The notes under the pieces: model-generated
Told to the model about the DNA's origin: nothing
Seen by the model: only the letters and a program-made list of their open reading frames with translations
The model's database searches: none
NCBI GenBank assembly: GCA_963981505.1
Contig: CAXCEI010000057.1
Span: 1 to 6,402, forward strand
Direction: 5' to 3'
DNA: 6,402 bases
Source of the DNA: OPU3-GD-OMZ sp001901525
GTDB taxonomy: Bacteria; Pseudomonadota; Gammaproteobacteria; Methylococcales; Methylomonadaceae
Shown here: piece after piece, positions 6,361 to 6,402 of the stretch
Layout: the number at the start of each line of letters is the position of its first letter
Position numbering within the stretch: the first letter of the stretch is position 1
Position numbers and translations under genes: made by a program

Positions 6361-6400
6361 ATAATGCCAATATCTAAGTTTACATCGATGTTGGCATTAT
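6361..6400 (+). terminator. Inverted repeat after the ybiT-like gene, probable terminator
   Basis: ATAATGCCAATATC (6361-6374) pairs with GATGTTGGCATTAT (6387-6400) across a 12-base loop. The 14-bp stem has one T-G wobble and is otherwise perfect. It begins 63 bases after the stop codon. The window ends two bases later, so the T-run that would prove an intrinsic terminator cannot be seen. It could also be an intergenic repeat element or an operator for the next gene. Confidence 0.5.
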
Positions 6401-6402
6401 CT

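Overview
The window looks like chromosome from a moderately AT-rich gammaproteobacterium. This is inferred from a very close YbiT-type ABC-F protein, a YcdZ-like DUF1097 protein and a DUF748/AsmA-like envelope protein, all common in that class. I cannot name a genus. I see no transposase, integrase, phage gene, tRNA, rRNA or CRISPR array.

Layout from left to right. (1) A minus-strand gene fills 73-2091: a 672-residue membrane-anchored periplasmic protein of the DUF748/AsmA-like kind with a degenerate OmpA-like C-terminus. (2) A 308-base spacer leads to a plus-strand microgene at 2400-2477, a 25-residue hydrophobic peptide with an excellent ribosome binding site. It faces the DUF1097 membrane-protein gene (2572-3102, minus). 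The two converge on a perfect 19-bp hairpin that looks like a shared two-way terminator. (3) Two more small plus-strand membrane-protein genes follow: 89 residues (3250-3519) and 39 residues (3659-3778). The second has a clean sigma-70-like promoter with a 15-bp dyad abutting its -35 side. (4) A minus-strand gene at 3937-4356 encodes a FliS-like flagellin-export chaperone, with no flagellar gene next to it in view. (5) A 358-base, very AT-rich spacer precedes the plus-strand ybiT-like ABC-F gene (4715-6298), followed by an inverted repeat at the right edge that may be its terminator.

Almost every gene seems to be its own transcription unit: strands alternate, spacers are long and there are no overlaps. 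This is therefore not a multigene pathway. The shared theme is the cell envelope (DUF748, DUF1097 and three small hydrophobic proteins), flanked by a ribosome-associated ATPase and an orphan FliS homologue. The most interesting elements are the orphan FliS-like protein and the two microgenes, which ordinary gene callers may miss or mis-start. I found no clear evidence of a new multi-component system.
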